A DNA stretch of 64,000 nucleotides from Beroe ovata (lineage: Eukaryota; Ctenophora; Nuda; Beroida; Beroidae). The position numbers were made by a program, and so were the translations under genes. Position 1 is the first letter of the stretch, and every line of letters starts with the position of its first letter. Location: assembly GCA_946803715.1 (NCBI GenBank), contig CAMPET010000031.1, positions 62,001 to 126,000 on the forward strand. Direction: 5' to 3'. This document shows positions 62,801 to 64,000 of this stretch, piece after piece. Under the pieces are notes generated by a model, which had not been told where the DNA came from, searched no databases, and saw nothing but the letters and a program-made list of their open reading frames with translations.

Positions 62801-64000
62801 GTGACGTTGTTTGAGTGAGCGTGTCTGAGCGTGCTGCGATTCGACAAGACGATCTTTGAGCGTCGTCAGGGCGTCAGTTGTTTCCTTGAACGTATTGAGA
62901 GTCGCCATGAAGTTCTCGTGTTGACGAATGAGCGTCTGGCATGACGTTACGTCTGAACCGACATCCTCAGGCATATTCTCTTTCAGAGAGATGAACGATT
63001 CGATGGAGTCGGCTTTCCACGAGAAGTTCAGATGCGCCGCCTCGTCGGTAAGACGGGCTTTATGCGCCGCCACAACGTTCTGCAGCTGTCCGGCGCTTTC
63101 TGTCAGAGTGGCGCTGTGAGCGGCCACTTCAGTGAGATACTGAGTGTTGGATTGCCCAGCAGGCAAGAGAACTTTGTCAATTTGGTTGAGATGGGTCTCA
63201 AGCTCTCGCTCAAGGAGATCATACCTGAGTGGATATGGCGCTGAATAGTGGCTTAGATTAGAGCGAGGAAAGGGGAGCACAAGAAGGGAGAAAGAAAATA
63301 TCTCACTTTTTAAGCAGTCTCGTCACAGCTGGCAGAGAATCACGCGATCCATCCAGATTGAGAGACTTTAACTTCTCTGTTATCCAAGTCTGTTCTTCCG
63401 TCACGTCTAGCAACCAGGAAAAGTACTCCTTAGCCAGCTGAACTTTCTCATGCTTCACCTCGCATGATTTCTTCAACTCGTCCCATTTTGAGAGAAGGTT
63501 AGCGAGAAGTGACGACATTTCTTTGTGAATGAGTTCTGTTCCGTCACTTTCAGCTTTGCATTTGTCACATTGAATACTGGTCGCCTCGATGCTCTCTTCG
63601 TACATGATTATCTGAGAAAGTAGGGTAGATGGAGTGATGAAAGTGGCCTGGAGTGATACATAGGATGGAACTATCAATATATTCTTACCTCAGCTTCAAG
63701 CCGCGTAAGTTTCTTATTCAGTGTTTCGGTGGTTGCTAAGTCACGTGGCATAGTAGCGAGGTTTAGGAATCTGTCTCTGTCATCAACCCAGACCTCACGT
63801 TCGTTAATTTCTCGTATCACGTTGTTTACCTATGTTTGGATATTGTATAGAAAGAAACCTCGAAAAAAAGACTCAATCATCCATCCGTTAATAATTGTAC
63901 CTGCTGGCAATGAGTGAGGTAGTTCTGTCTGTTACCCTGTGATACTTTCACTTCTTCATATCGTTTATTCAGGTGGCCCTGTGGAAGAAATAATAGAATT
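59846..64000 (-). CDS. SPTAN1: Alpha-spectrin, C-terminal 732 aa, partial
   Basis: Exons 63901-63978, 63689-63829, 63307-63611, 62499-63224, 62181-62347, 61948-62087, 61706-61840, 61369-61451, one copy of the EF exon (61068-61230 or 60486-60648), 60181-60315 and 59846-59971 join in frame to TAG; the gene continues beyond the window. Triple-helical spectrin repeats lead into NPYTWFTMDSLEDSWQSLMK and the calmodulin-like tail: EF hands in MFKHYDKD..SGRLDHTEF and DSVDFDRDGFVRLEEYM, then SRTTENV, KPYITASELY and PGALDYRNF. Alpha-spectrin pairs with beta-spectrin under the plasma membrane. The SRTTENV..KPYIT wording fits spectrin rather than alpha-actinin. The extreme C terminus (QPNTSLSTSIVEK) is longer than usual. 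Confidence 0.95.
60247..61384. repeat. Tandem duplication of spectrin segment at a 1-N gap
   Basis: 60247-60807 and 60845-61384 are near-identical and contain the EF-hand exon (60486-60648 and 61068-61230), which encodes the same residues in both. The right copy also has a truncated version of the next exon (60845-60913), cut exactly after the single N at 60844. The left copy ends in the last 17 bases of the preceding exon. Differences are mostly synonymous or intronic. Confidence 0.9.

Overview
The window is nuclear DNA of an invertebrate animal. It carries intron-rich genes with GT..AG introns of about 60-300 bp and occasional kilobase introns, a metazoan-specific gene set (ephrin, H-NOX/HNOBA guanylyl cyclase, alpha-spectrin, a PTB-domain adaptor, a 7TM receptor), AT-rich spacers and many CA/TG microsatellites. 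The species cannot be fixed from the sequence; an early-branching or other marine invertebrate would fit. There are four runs of N inside or next to CA/TG or duplicated tracts (1, 1, 19 and 196 bases) and a single N at a suspicious duplication, so assembly quality is limited at repeats.

Layout. 0-1 kb: nested repeats, including a 93-bp MITE with an apparent 8-bp target duplication. 1.2-2.9 kb (+): 3' half of an unidentified gene. 4.2 kb (+): one isolated exon. 6.9-8.6 kb (-): intronless gene with a transglutaminase-like Cys-His-Asp core. 9.1-9.9 kb (+): 3' end of an unidentified gene. 12.1-14.5 kb (+): four-exon IRS/DOK-type PTB adaptor. 14.7-19.1 kb (-): 14-exon soluble guanylyl cyclase. 20.5-23.8 kb (-): N-acetylgalactosamine kinase GALK2, 13 exons. 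24.5-28.0 kb (-): GDP-mannose pyrophosphorylase GMPPB, 10 exons. 28.6-29.0 kb: GC-rich fold-back repeat. 29.9-39.9 kb (+): GPI-anchored ephrin with a 9-kb third intron. 40-52.6 kb: gene-poor, only weak exon candidates. 52.7-54.8 kb (+): five-exon 7TM receptor. 56.0-56.4 kb (+): 88-aa UBA-like small protein. 57.3-59.1 kb (-): intronless PAN/Sushi single-pass membrane protein. 59.8-64 kb (-): C-terminal third of alpha-spectrin, running off the window, with a duplicated EF-hand exon.

The splice models of the cyclase, GALK2, GMPPB, ephrin, receptor, PTB adaptor and spectrin were built by hand and close in frame (690, 454, 360, 243, 369, 564 and 732+ residues). GALK2 and GMPPB match the usual family lengths. 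The most unusual protein is the cyclase: its H-NOX domain has Tyr where the haem-ligating His should be and lacks the YxSxR motif, while one chain carries every catalytic residue, so it looks like a homodimeric, haem-independent enzyme. It also ends in a PDZ-ligand sequence.
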